Source of the DNA: Obelidium mucronatum
Taxonomy: Eukaryota > Chytridiomycota > Chytridiomycetes > Chytridiales > Chytriomycetaceae
DNA: 64,000 bases
Direction of reading: 5' to 3'
Assembly: GCA_025765595.1 (NCBI GenBank)
Contig: JAIVFH010000027.1
Coordinates: forward strand, 186,001 to 250,000
Within the stretch, counting starts at the first letter, position 1. Each line of letters begins with the position of its first letter. Made by a program: the position numbers and the translations under genes. The notes beneath the pieces were generated by a model. It worked only from the letters and a program-made list of their open reading frames with translations. It had not been told where the DNA came from and did no database searches. Below are positions 25,259 through 34,487 of this stretch, in pieces.

Positions 25259-25643
25259 TACATGACTGATGTTTTTTTTTTTTTTTTTGGAACAAGAGAA
25301 TAACCCATGGTGGGCAAAAGACCGCGAAGGCACCATTCTGATACAATACACATACACAGCTGTATTTGCGTACTTCCTTCTGTGGATTATGGTGGCAACG
25401 TCCTCCCTTCAAACAGTGTCCTTGTTTCTGATTGCGCAAATCACTTTCGCTGCTCTTGGTTACCATCGCTATATTTTTCCAACAGTTTGGCACCAGAGGA
25501 TCAAGCAAATTTTATTTCAACTGCGTGGCAAGTATGAACTAACTGAGCGTGATAGAGTCGAAGCAGAGCAGGCTGCAAAAGATAAGGAGGCTGCTGAAGA
25601 AAAAAAAGACAAAGTTGTGGCTACCAAGAAAGTGAAGGCGTAG
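24148..25643 (+). CDS. GST-fold protein with C-terminal membrane segments (two +1 frame breaks)
   Basis: N-terminal thioredoxin-like part (DPYCEEVRWALTRHGVPFTE, VPVFINYKNEVY, STADIFMFLY) and a GST C-terminal helical part (AWKTVDGIFTLVERELSNN, SFTAADIAFSAHAML, AGKHALKMFRTER) resemble glutathione S-transferases. After an intron carrying two long poly(T) tracts (about 25201-25296), the protein continues NNPWWAKDREGT and two hydrophobic helices, then a Lys/Glu-rich end, so it is probably membrane-bound. Conserved sequence requires skipping one base at about 24926 (EKQ to YISSSSFTAAD) and again at about 25107 (LRN to EAAGKHAL). The second break has no fitting intron. A pseudogene is possible, but the rest is intact. 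The substrate is unknown. Confidence 0.65.
25220..25288 (+). repeat. two poly(T) tracts (38 and 17 nt) inside an intron
   Basis: T runs at 25220-25257 and 25272-25288 make up most of the last intron of the GST-fold gene. On the minus strand this looks like two poly(A) tails, but no retrocopy sequence is recognisable next to them. Confidence 0.8.
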
Positions 25644-25786
25644 AATAAAAGTTGGGTTGATGTCAAGATGAATGTTTTTTTTTGTCATCGTGGTACAAGA
25701 CCGCGCTTCAAATTAGGGCTAGCAAGGAGTTTTTGAGTAAGAAGTTAATTTTAGAATATAAAGTGTTTTAGATATGATGAATATCA

Positions 25787-25860
25787 GCTCTTGTGGCTTA
25801 GTTGGTCAAAGCGTCGGTCTCATAATCCGAAGGTCACCAGTTCGACTCTGGTCAAGAGCA
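25787..25860 (+). tRNA. tRNA-Met (CAT), elongator type
   Basis: The acceptor stem GCTCTTG pairs with CAAGAGC. The D arm contains TGGCTTAGTTGGTCAAAGCG with A- and B-box-like sequences. The anticodon loop CTCATAA gives CAT, and the T arm is CCAG-TTCGACT-CTGG. The anticodon stem has a T-T mismatch at its inner pair. No intron is present. A T-rich run (GTTTATATTTTTT) follows within 20 bases and can act as the Pol III terminator. Elongator rather than initiator is inferred from the normal TTCGA T loop. Confidence 0.92.
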
Positions 25861-26009
25861 CGTTAGGGTTTATATTTTTTGCACCATACAACACAAAAAA
25901 ATGGCAAGGAAGCTGTGATTCTCATATGATACTTCTGTTTATTACTTCCTTCATCACCCCTTATAACAAAGAAGCCTAAAAATATTATTGTTCAAAATTC
26001 TGTCTTTGA

Positions 26010-26582
26010 ATGAATCGAACAAGTTCCAGGCAGCAAGAAAAACAGCCGCTGAATCCCAATAACTTGATCCTCACTGTTTCGAATCTTTCTGCACTAAATC
26101 CTATCGTCTATGGTTTCGTTTACGGCCCAAGCATCAACATTGGATTTATTGGAGTCTCAGTTGTACTGTTTGTTTCAATGACGGCATCAATGGCATATCA
26201 TTACAGTGAACTCACTTACCGAAACCATCCTTGGATGAATGGACGCCGGGTGTTGAACAATTCGGCTATTCTGGTTCGTTTGAAAGACACAAAGACCGAT
26301 CATGAGGCCGAGGAAGCTCAGCTCTTGCTGGTCGATCGTATCCTTTCTGCTGCAGGATTAATTTGTGTAGTGGCAGTATGTGGTTGGGGTCCCGTTGTTG
26401 CTGTAGCCATCGGTCCTTCCACTTGCTGGATTCTTCCGCTTGCATTGACATGTGCCATGGCTGGGGAAATTAAAAAAGTGAAAGAATATCGGCTATTTGG
26501 GATATCTGGATATGCCTGGTTGCATTCTGTTTGGCATGTGCTGGTTTATCAGCTTCCGTTTCTTGTGATGTTCAACACATAG
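26010..26582 (+). CDS. small multipass membrane protein, CREST/PAQR-TMEM8-like
   Basis: Intronless 190-residue protein with about six hydrophobic segments. The pattern of possible metal or catalytic residues (YHYSE in an early helix, LLVDRI in a middle helix, and HSVWHVL in the last) resembles the CREST hydrolase superfamily (alkaline ceramidases, PAQR receptors, PGAP6/TMEM8). This resemblance is a pattern judgement only. It lies on the plus strand and converges with POP4 (stop codons about 60 bases apart). Function unknown. Confidence 0.55.
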   Translation: MNRTSSRQQEKQPLNPNNLILTVSNLSALNPIVYGFVYGPSINIGFIGVSVVLFVSMTASMAYHYSELTYRNHPWMNGRRVLNNSAILVRLKDTKTDHEAEEAQLLLVDRILSAAGLICVVAVCGWGPVVAVAIGPSTCWILPLALTCAMAGEIKKVKEYRLFGISGYAWLHSVWHVLVYQLPFLVMFNT

Positions 26583-26639
26583 AAAGTAAAATGGGGCAAA
26601 AGATAAACCAAGGATAGATAATGCCATCACAATTATCAT

Positions 26640-27433
26640 TTATATGAGTTCGACGCTATTCTTCCAGCGCAGTTTCTTCGTAACTCGGTCAGCTGCGCTC
26701 CCTTTCAAACTACATCCGTATAATGTGAACAAGTTGTCGTCATGTACAAACGAGAAGTTTGATTTTGCTTTTGGGACACCTAGAAAGTCATCAATCAATA
26801 AATATCGATCCAAAAAGCGTCCTGTGTACCTTTGACGACATTTTCGCGCGTTATTATGTAGAACATGTTATCAGTCTCTTTGATCATGATTCCCGATATT
26901 CCGACAAAATGCTTGCACTTTGACTGGGTCACTATTTTTGATCCAAATTCAGATTTCAGACTTCATCAACAGGGATTGGGCAGACCTGTGAAGACGGCGC
27001 CGTGGTAGTCAGCGCGCACAATCTTGACCAAGGCCTGCTCGGAGTTGTACGCCTTTGACGCCTCGTCGGCAAACAGTTCCTTCATGTATTCCTTCCACAG
27101 CTTGTGCAGCGCAACGAACATGTCGTACCTGAGAGAGCCGCCCGGCTTCCCGCAGTCGCCGAGCCGCGTCTTTTCGGCGCGCGTCAGCGCTGCCTTGCGC
27201 CGCCGCAGTCTGCGCTCGCCGCGCCGCCGCCGCGCCGCTTCGGCCGTCTTCACGTCTTTCACGGGATTGTCGAGGTGCGTCTGCTTGCCGCGCAGCTTGT
27301 CGTCGTACACGCCGCCGTCGAGCCCCACAAGCGTCCTGGCGCTGAACGCCGCCGCCGCCGTCGATGTCGCTTCGGCCGTGGCGCTGCGGCTGCTGAGCGG
27401 CGCGTACAGGGCGCCTTCCGGGATCTGGCTCAT
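26640..27433 (-). CDS. POP4: POP4/RPP29, RNase P and RNase MRP protein subunit
   Basis: Binds RNase P/MRP RNA in tRNA 5' processing and rRNA maturation. After a GC-rich, Arg-rich N-terminal region come MFVALHKLWKEYMKEL and the Sm-like core ADYHGAVFT-VTQSKCKHFVG, GIMIKETDNMFYIITRENV and FTLYGCSLKG, as in archaeal and eukaryotic Rpp29. Three exons: 27433 to about 26992, about 26937-26826, and about 26770-26640, with introns ending in TAG. The start codon is 40 bases from the start of the divergent PG-rich protein gene, so both probably share one promoter. Codons for residues 1-140 are GC-rich, unlike the later exons. Confidence 0.88.
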
Positions 27434-27473
27434 TTGCGTCTTTTTTTTTTTATTTCGAACTAAATTAAAAAAG
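27434..27473. promoter_or_regulatory. 40-bp divergent promoter gap
   Basis: Only 40 bases, including a run of T and A, separate the ATG of POP4 (minus) from the ATG of the axonemal PG-rich gene (plus). Any promoter elements must be shared or lie inside the coding regions. Confidence 0.6.
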
Positions 27474-30207
27474 ATGTACAGTCGCGCGCCACGAAAGTTC
27501 CTCACGCCTGATCCTGATCACGCAAACCCAAACCTCGGTCCAGGCTGCTACACTGCCGACGAGGCAACGCTGATTGCCGGCAAAACTCTTGGCGAAAACG
27601 GGTGCCGTGGTTTTTTAAACATTCAGTTTAAACACTTTGAGGAACAACAAAGGAATAACTCTTGCTCTTCATGTTTTTTTTTTTGTTTCAATAGATATGC
27701 TCCATTTGCAAGTCTTGCTCCACGCGTCTCGTATTTTGACGAAACAGTGATCCATGGCCCATCGCCTGGCGCTTATGATCCACCATTGCAACCTTTTGTA
27801 ATCCACAACACGGAAAAGGCTTCACTATTTGGAAAATCGCGTGCCATTCGGTTCAAGGATATTGTTTCTTTTACCCCGAGTCCAAACACTTATAGTCTTC
27901 CCTCCTCTTTGAAGAAAAAGAACAAAGGGTTGTCCACTGATGATCCTCGTTACAAGAAAGCAATGGATCATGGAAAACTGGGCGATACTATTACATACCA
28001 GGCTTTATTGGGTGCTGCTGATAAAAATAATGATGGCATTGCAATGGCGGCCGATGGCGTTGCTCCAGACGGCGAAGGAGAGGAAGGCGATGTGGTCAAC
28101 TTTTTGAGTCAAGAAAGCGCTCCTCTAGAAGGAATATCTAAACTGGAGTCTATGCATAGCAGAGAAGGATCTGCGTTCAAACCAAAGAAGGGAAGCAAGA
28201 TTTCCATTCCCAAAAAGGCTCCTCCTCCTTCAGCAAAGAAGCCCGCCATAGTCTGGAGGCGAAAGTATGTGCCACCAAGTATTCCTGTCGGACATTCTGC
28301 TTTTGGATATCAAGAGAATGACACTGGTGAATTGGTACCAAGAAGTCCACCAAAGAAAAGCATGGACCCTGGACCAGCGTACAACTTTGTTACGTCGTTC
28401 GTTGAAAAAAACAAGCATGAAAATAATGGATATCGGTTTGCGAAAGAAAAGAAGGGCTTAAAGTTCAAGATCACAGACTCTCCTGGACCCAATGTCTATG
28501 ATGTGTCATTCGCTGAAAAACTGATGCGTTACAGAGACTTTGGAAATGGCCCCGCAGTTATGACTCTTGCTCCTTGTGTTCGGCTGACTGACGAAATTGT
28601 TACCGATGCCTTAAAGAAAGTGAGTCTCTCGATTTTCAATTGATCTCACATTTAAGCCTTTATTTTTTTAACTTTGAACAGGCTGTTCCTGGTAGATTTT
28701 TTTTGTATCTTTCTGATTATACGAATGCTCTAACACGACCAACGTTCAAGGTCCGGGAGCCTATGAATTCAAAACAACAATCAAGAATCCCCGACTCGTG
28801 GGAGCCAATGTCCCCGCGTTTGGAAGCTCTTCAAATCATATGGCTCATACAAATTACATCCCCACGGACTTTATGAAGACACCAGCACCTGGAGCCTACT
28901 ACCCAGAATTTGCAACAATCAACAAACCTCCTGCATTCAGACCACAGCCTTTCGGTTCGACAACACATCGATTCGATAGTACTGCAGAAGAGAGGAGCAA
29001 ACAGCTTCCTGCACCAGGATCCTACGAGCTGGCCTCGTTTGAAACAATGAATATTCATGATAGGCGTATTCGGTTGATGACACCTGGTGGAACAAGGCCG
29101 AAAGCGTTTGGTTCCGTTAGTGATCGATTTGTTAAACCGAAGCCAGTTTAGTTGTCGTTTTATTTTTTTTTGACTGTTCCATTGTTAGCATATTTTTCAC
29201 TTAATTTTCATTTTTTTTGCTTCACCTTCTAAAGCCAAGGGTTCCAGGTGAACACCATCTGAAAATTTCAATACTCTATAGGCGCTTGAGAAACTAAAAG
29301 ACTGATGATATTTGTGTACAGGGCCTGGTCAGTACGATATTGCAAGCATTCCACCACCACCACCACCTCCCACATCAAACAAGCGACACTGGAAATATCC
29401 ATACTGGTCTTCCATCACGTAAAAATACTCCCGGATCTCCCATCAAGCAACGCAAGAAGAAACCACTTGTGATTGTTCAACCAATTGGAACTGGCGCGAG
29501 TGTTGATCCGCAAAAAGTTCGAGTTCCAGTGTTTGGATCCCAAACAGCGCGATTCCATAAGTTTGACGATGGAGATGGTGCGGGGGTTTTTTTTTTCGTC
29601 GTTTGATGATTGGGGGTACATTTCTAACAGCGTTTTTCTTTTCAAAGGTTTACCACCTCCTGGCGCCTATGAAATTGCGCAAGCGTTTGAAACTTTGAAA
29701 ACAAAGGGTAGAATTGAAAAGCAGAGTATGCTGGGAAGTCAGATGACAAGAGAACTGTTTCCACGTAAGCCAACTCTCTCCCTTTTTTATTATTCACTTT
29801 CGCCTCTTGTTTCTTTGTATCAATTGACCAAAAAAATATATTTTCCATCTGTTCAATTTAGCTCCGCCAAGTGTTCCAGGACCTGGCGAATGTATGCGAG
29901 CCCATCTCCATTGAAACATATTTCCCGGTCTTAATTTTCTTTGTTTAGACGACGCGTTTCCTCAAAACCAAAGACGGGCACAACAACAACATGGTGCATT
30001 CCTCAGCTCGGTAAAAAGAAGAAAAAAAAAGAAATAGCTAATCCTTTGAGTATGCCCTTGACAATGTTTCCTAATTCTTGACAGAAATTGCGATTCAATG
30101 AAAGAGCTGAACCTGTTCCAGGCCCCGATGCATATTTGGCTCATGATTACGACAATGGTCTCTTGAAAAAGAGTTTCAACATCACAATGAGAGAATGGAC
30201 TGAATAG
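27474..30207 (+). CDS. sperm-tail PG-rich (SHIPPO) repeat protein, STPG2-like
   Basis: Axonemal microtubule-associated protein with repeated Pro-Gly motifs: GPGCY, GPSPGAYDPP, PSPNTYSLP, PGPAYNFV, PGPNVYDV, VPGPGAYEF, APGAYYPEF, APGSYELA, PGPGQYDI, PPGAYEIA, PGPGEYDAF and PGPDAY. Each is typically followed by a (A/V)FG.. segment such as AFGSVSDRF and VFGSQTARF. About eight exons are joined by GT..AG introns. The stretch around 29148-29425 is problematic. The motif PGPGQYDI lies in a frame that the best GT..AG junction (29149 to about 29322) does not give, and the next coding block is again in another frame. A shorter product ending at TAG 29151 is an alternative. Confidence 0.85.
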
Positions 30208-30482
30208 AAAAAAAAAAACTCCTTCCATCTCCTTTTTACTTATTTTTTAATTTTCGAGAATTATATAAATTAATAAAAACCTGACAATTTTTTTTTTCTT
30301 CAGAGTGACTGAGAGAGAGTATTGTGTTCTTTTTGCGAACTAGCAAAACTTTCAAAGCAGAACCGCGAAACACTTCGTTACATCTCGTCAAGAGCTATCA
30401 CAGACTATTCTCGTTTCTCAAAAAAAAATCAGAGAAAAGACCGTCGAAAAAAGGAAACAATCGAGGGAACTAGCAAATAATT

Positions 30483-31557
30483 ATGATCACTCCCGCTCAA
30501 TCACTGGTCCGATACGACAATCCAGTTCTAGTCTCTCGAATCGATGGGAATCTTAAAACACAAGCTGTTGTCGGAGGAGGAGGAAGCGATAAATCTGGGA
30601 AACCGCCGCTCCCAAACGCTGCCAAAAAACTGCCACCAGTCGATGATAAAACTCGAGCAAAGACACCGACTCAGACAGAAGATATTCTCAACTCTATTCT
30701 GCCACCCAGGTAAAAGAAAGGGGGGGGAAAAAAAAGAATACTTTGGCGTCAAGTCGATTATTTAACGCCAATTTTTAAACCACCAGAGAATGGGATGAAA
30801 GCGGGCAGTTATGGGTTCAGAAAGTATCTAGTACACCAGCAACGCGTTTAGATGTGATTAATCTTCAAGAACAATTGGATCATATGCTTCAAAAAAGACA
30901 GGCGCGAGAAACTGGAATCTGTCCTGTGCGTCGCGAGCTATACATTCAGACATTTGGTTAAATTCATATTTTTTTTTGATAAAGTGTTTATTTATTTTTT
31001 ATTTTATTTTATTTTTATATAGATGAGCTGATTCGTCAAGTTACAATCTCATGTCAGGAACGTGGATTGCTTTTATTGCGTGTTCGCGATGAAATCAGAA
31101 TGTCTATTGCTGCTTATCAAACTCTCTATGAAAGCTCGGTAGCCTTTGGTATGAGAAAGGCTCTGCAGGCTGAACAAGGGAAATCAGATATGGACAATCG
31201 GGTAAGGACGAAAAAAAGGACCTCTTTTTACATCCCCAAGTACTCATATTTTACATGGCGGTTCTAATAGATCAAGGAGCTGGAAGAAGAGAAACGGCAA
31301 CTCGAGCAAACGGTATTAGAATTAAAGGCGAAATGCGAAGCTATTGAAAAGAGAGAAAGCGAGAGAAGAGCGATGGAGGAGAGAAAACACGCAGAAGAAA
31401 TTGCGTTCTTGAAGAAGACAAACGTTCAACTCAAGGTGGGGCTTTCTCCCAAGCACTTATAATACAAAAACTAACGAAAACAAAAAAAAAAATACCCTTA
31501 TTTCCAAATATAAAACAGACTCAACTCGAAGGAATTCTCAGCCCGCAGAAAAAATGA
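30483..31557 (+). CDS. DNALI1: DNALI1/p28, axonemal inner-arm dynein light chain
   Basis: The light chain (Chlamydomonas p28/IDA4) binds single-headed inner-arm dyneins. Recognisable blocks are MITPAQSLVRYDNPVLVS, ILNSILPPREWDESGQLWVQ, CPVRRELYIQTFDELIRQVT, CQERGLLLLRVRDEIRMSIA and AYQTLYESSVAFGMRKALQ, then a coiled coil ending LEGILSPQKK. Five exons; introns near 30713-30786, 30957-31021, 31201-31270 and 31436-31518 are AT-rich and GT..AG. The start at 30483 begins the conserved N-terminus, so it is firm. The 275 bases upstream contain no gene. Expression in zoospore formation together with CCDC39 is inferred from function only. Confidence 0.95.
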
Positions 31558-31688
31558 AAAGACACTAGTCTTTGAGAAGAAAAAAACAACCCCATTCTAT
31601 ATTTTTGTTGCTCGTCGTTCTTTCACTGTTTTCTCCCCCCAGCTTTTCACACATTTATAATCACGTAAATAAAATGTTGAGATGAAGT

Positions 31689-32527
31689 TTATTGTTGATA
31701 TGGAGGATAAGGTTGTATGTACTGTTGTTGTGGAGCAGCTGGTTGCTGGTAGGGTGTGTATGGCTGTTGCTGTTGGTATTGTTGTGGTGGTGGTTGCGGC
31801 GGTTGTTGTGGGTATTGTTGATACGGAGATTGTGGAGGATACGGGGCTTGCTGGTATGGCTGCTGATGTGGGGGGTATGGTTGTTGGGGATATCCTTGAG
31901 GTTGCTGAGCATACATCTGTTGTGGCGGAGGAGAATAAACTGGTTGAGGGTAAACAGGCTGTTGTTGATATGGTTGATTCGGAAAACTTGGGGAAGGTGG
32001 CTGATAAGGAGATGGTGGCCTGTACGGTGAGGGAGGTCTATATATTGGAGATGGAGGACTTTGCTGAAAGGTGGGTGTTTGCTGGTATGTCGGAGTATTT
32101 GCGCCGCTGGGTGGGCCCATAACGACGAACTGTTGTTTGATTCCTCGCAGGGTTGAACACTCCCCTTCAGAATTAATCTAGCGTTTCTGAACAGAATGAG
32201 CCCAATGAACACAAAGGCAACACCAACAGGTAGCAGCGCGTAATACCCATATCCAACCCAAGCTGAGTATTGCGTCACAAGACCGACGTAGATAATGATT
32301 GTTAAGGATATGAATCCTGCACCCCAAATAACATAGCCTATCCCAACGCCTCGACTATATGATGCCCGAAGAATACTATTGTTCTTGTCTTCACAACAAA
32401 ACCCAAATGAAGCTAGTATCGGCGAAAAGAAAATCGAAATCAAGCACCCCGTTGCTGTTATGACGTGATCAAAGTCTGCTGTAGGTGTTGTCTGGTTATC
32501 GTTGGTGTTGATCGAGATTCCTTGCAT
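31689..32527 (-). CDS. tandem membrane protein paralogue 1 with Pro/Gln/Tyr-rich tail (frame breaks)
   Basis: N-terminal half has four hydrophobic segments with the shared signature ISIFFSPILASFGF and RASYSRGVGIGYVIWG. The C-terminal half is a low-complexity tail of PPSPY, YQQ and PQQPY repeats (about 140 residues). The two halves are in different frames. Comparison with the two neighbouring paralogues suggests skipping one base at about 32155 (LKGSV to NPARNQTTV) and one at about 32127 (QTTV to VVMGPPSG); a single -1 shift would also connect them. No GT..AG intron of a normal size fits. The protein lacks the C-terminal RRLSL block of its paralogues. Function unknown. Confidence 0.7.
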
Positions 32528-32636
32528 TTAGGGAATTTATGTGTTTGACCAACATTCCTGACAATTCCAATAAAAAAGACGCGATTTACTTTTAGAAGAA
32601 AATTAAAATAGGTTTTGTTATCCTTGTATTGATTTC

Positions 32637-33481
32637 TTAGTATGTTTTGATCCTCATATACTCTTCATTCGTTATACCGTAACGGTCGTGGAGAAAGTGA
32701 TAATCCATATTTATAACTTCATCAGGCCCTCCTTTTACGTCCAACGAGTTTGGGGATGTTTAACTCCAATGCAAGGCTTTCCTAAACTCAGTCTCCTGGC
32801 ACCATACGGATTTGGCGTTCCGTATGAGTTGGTCGCCATTGGCGAAAACTGTTGCTGATATTGATTTGGTGCAGAAAACTGTCCTCCGCCGTACATGGGT
32901 GGCTGCTGTTGTTGGAAACTCTGTTGTTGGTACGGAGCGAAACCTGGTTGTGGCCCCGCAATCCCAGGATTATAAACCACCGTTGTCTGAATAGGATTGA
33001 TTCTACCGTTCAGAATAATATTGCTGTTGTGGAACATGACCCATCCAATCAATGACCAGATAATCCCCACAGGAATGAGCAGGTAACACAAACTACACGA
33101 GCTCTCACAATAGCTCACATTGTAACTATATGTTGCAGCAGAGTAAAAGCTATCATAGTAACTGTCTGATGTAGTGTCGGTACTTGTGCTATTGATTCCT
33201 GCTACACAGAGTGGGATACAAACTTCAGTGCGCAATACCCAATTAAGTCCCAACATAGCTATGGAGTAAAATATAAATCCCATTCCAACTCCACGACTGT
33301 AAGATGCGCGGAATATGATGTTCGCGTGATCTGTGCAAGCAAGGGCGAAAGCGGCCAGTATTGGACTGAAACAGACGGAAGCAAGAAGACCTATTGTCAC
33401 ATAACCCAGATCAAAGTTTCTACGAACAGCAGGCTGTATAGGATTGCTGTTGATTGTGATAGTTTGTTGTTGGCCGTACAT
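32637..33481 (-). CDS. tandem membrane protein paralogue 2 (two +1 frame breaks)
   Basis: Four predicted transmembrane helices with ASVCFSPILAAFALAC and RASYSRGVGMGFIFYS, a Cys-rich lumenal loop (CESSCSLC), then NPIQTTVVYNPG and a Gln/Pro-rich linker. The C-terminus aligns with paralogue 3 only if one base is skipped at 32773 (RRLSLGKP to ALELNIPKL) and one at 32745 (IPKL to LDVKGGPDEV), ending RYGITNEEYMRIKTY. Read without the skips it stops early at TWT. ATG at 33481 is chosen over the upstream ATG at 33547 because MYGQQQ matches the short N-terminus of paralogue 3 and the upstream one overlaps that gene's end. Confidence 0.7.
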
Positions 33482-33543
33482 GATTGGCAAGTGCAGGTGC
33501 GTCAATCTTCCCCAACTTTTATTTAAAACTCTTAACCGGCTTA

Positions 33544-34323
33544 TCAAGCGCCTATCGACTTCTTGTATGCTTTCAATCGCGTGTACTCTTCAGAAGTGAT
33601 TCCATATCTTTCTTGGAGCTGTAGGAAATCTGATCCCATTACTTCGTCCATTCCACCTTTTACATCCAGTAGCTTGGGTACATGAATTTCTAAAGCCAAA
33701 GACTCTAAACTCAAGCGGCGAGTGTATTGAGGTGGTGGGGAAGGCACCTGCGGATATTGCTGTTGTTGAGGATACGGAGAGTATTGCTGCTGTTGTGGAT
33801 ACACTGCCTGGCCATAACCTCCGTTACCTCCCTGCATGACAACTGCAGTCGTAGTCTGCTGTGGCCGAACGCGATTCCGACTATTGAGAATCTTTTTGGA
33901 GTTATTCAGCATGATCGATCCGATAATGAACGACGCGACAGCAAGAGGAATCCAAACATAAGTGTAAAGTCCGCAGCTGCTATCACAGAGTTTAGCGATC
34001 TGATCAGTTGTTGATGCAAAAATTGATGGATTCTCAGTCAAGGTCGTGACACAACTAGGCACACAGATGAGATTTCTGTAAATGCTCGACAATATAGAGA
34101 AGATTATCCCCCAAACAATGAATCCGGCGCCTACTCCGCGTGAGTAACTGCCGCGGAACACAACGTCTTGGAAATCTGCGCAAATAAGACCACAAGCAGC
34201 AATTACAGGAGAAAAGCACACTGAGATCAAGAGACCCATCCCAATCAACATATTGTCAAACTCATTTGGAGGTGGCGGTGGTGCCTGGTTGATCATGATC
34301 GGCTGCTGCGCATTGAAGGCCAT
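33544..34323 (-). CDS. tandem membrane protein paralogue 3 (intact)
   Basis: Single open frame of 259 residues. It begins MAFNAQQPIMINQAPPPPP, then has four hydrophobic helices (LLISVCFSPVIAACGLIC; GAGFIVWGIIFSILSSIY; YVWIPLAVASFIIGSIML), with RGSYSRGVGAGF between the first two. A lumenal loop has paired cysteines (CVPSC, CDSSCGLY). A Gln/Pro/Tyr linker precedes the conserved end TRRLSLESLALEIHVPKLL, DVKGGMDEV and RYGITSEEYTRLKAYKK. It is the reference that locates frame breaks in paralogues 1 and 2. The three genes are same-strand tandem duplicates. I do not recognise the family. Confidence 0.8.
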   Translation of the reverse strand: MAFNAQQPIMINQAPPPPPNEFDNMLIGMGLLISVCFSPVIAACGLICADFQDVVFRGSYSRGVGAGFIVWGIIFSILSSIYRNLICVPSCVTTLTENPSIFASTTDQIAKLCDSSCGLYTYVWIPLAVASFIIGSIMLNNSKKILNSRNRVRPQQTTTAVVMQGGNGGYGQAVYPQQQQYSPYPQQQQYPQVPSPPPQYTRRLSLESLALEIHVPKLLDVKGGMDEVMGSDFLQLQERYGITSEEYTRLKAYKKSIGA

Positions 34324-34487
34324 TTGTTTTGTTTATGATTTGTCAAAAGAGATGGCATCCGCCTTTCTGTCGTGATACATCACTCATAGTTTGGAGTTTG
34401 AGTGCATTCCGGCAAGTTGAGAAGCTGTACCAACAACTGAACAATGTGGTACATTACAAGCTTTAACTAAAGTTAATTTTTCGACAA

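Noticed and set aside
24969..25508. Minus-strand ORFs with a poly-Lys run across the poly(T) intron
   Set aside because: They are the complement of the GST-fold gene's exons and poly(T) tracts.
26644..26835. Small plus-strand ORF after the CREST-like gene
   Set aside because: It is exactly antisense to the last POP4 exon and intron.
31682..32122. Plus-strand ORFs rich in Val/Leu opposite the Pro/Gln tail
   Set aside because: They are the complement of a low-complexity minus-strand coding tail, with no independent coding evidence.
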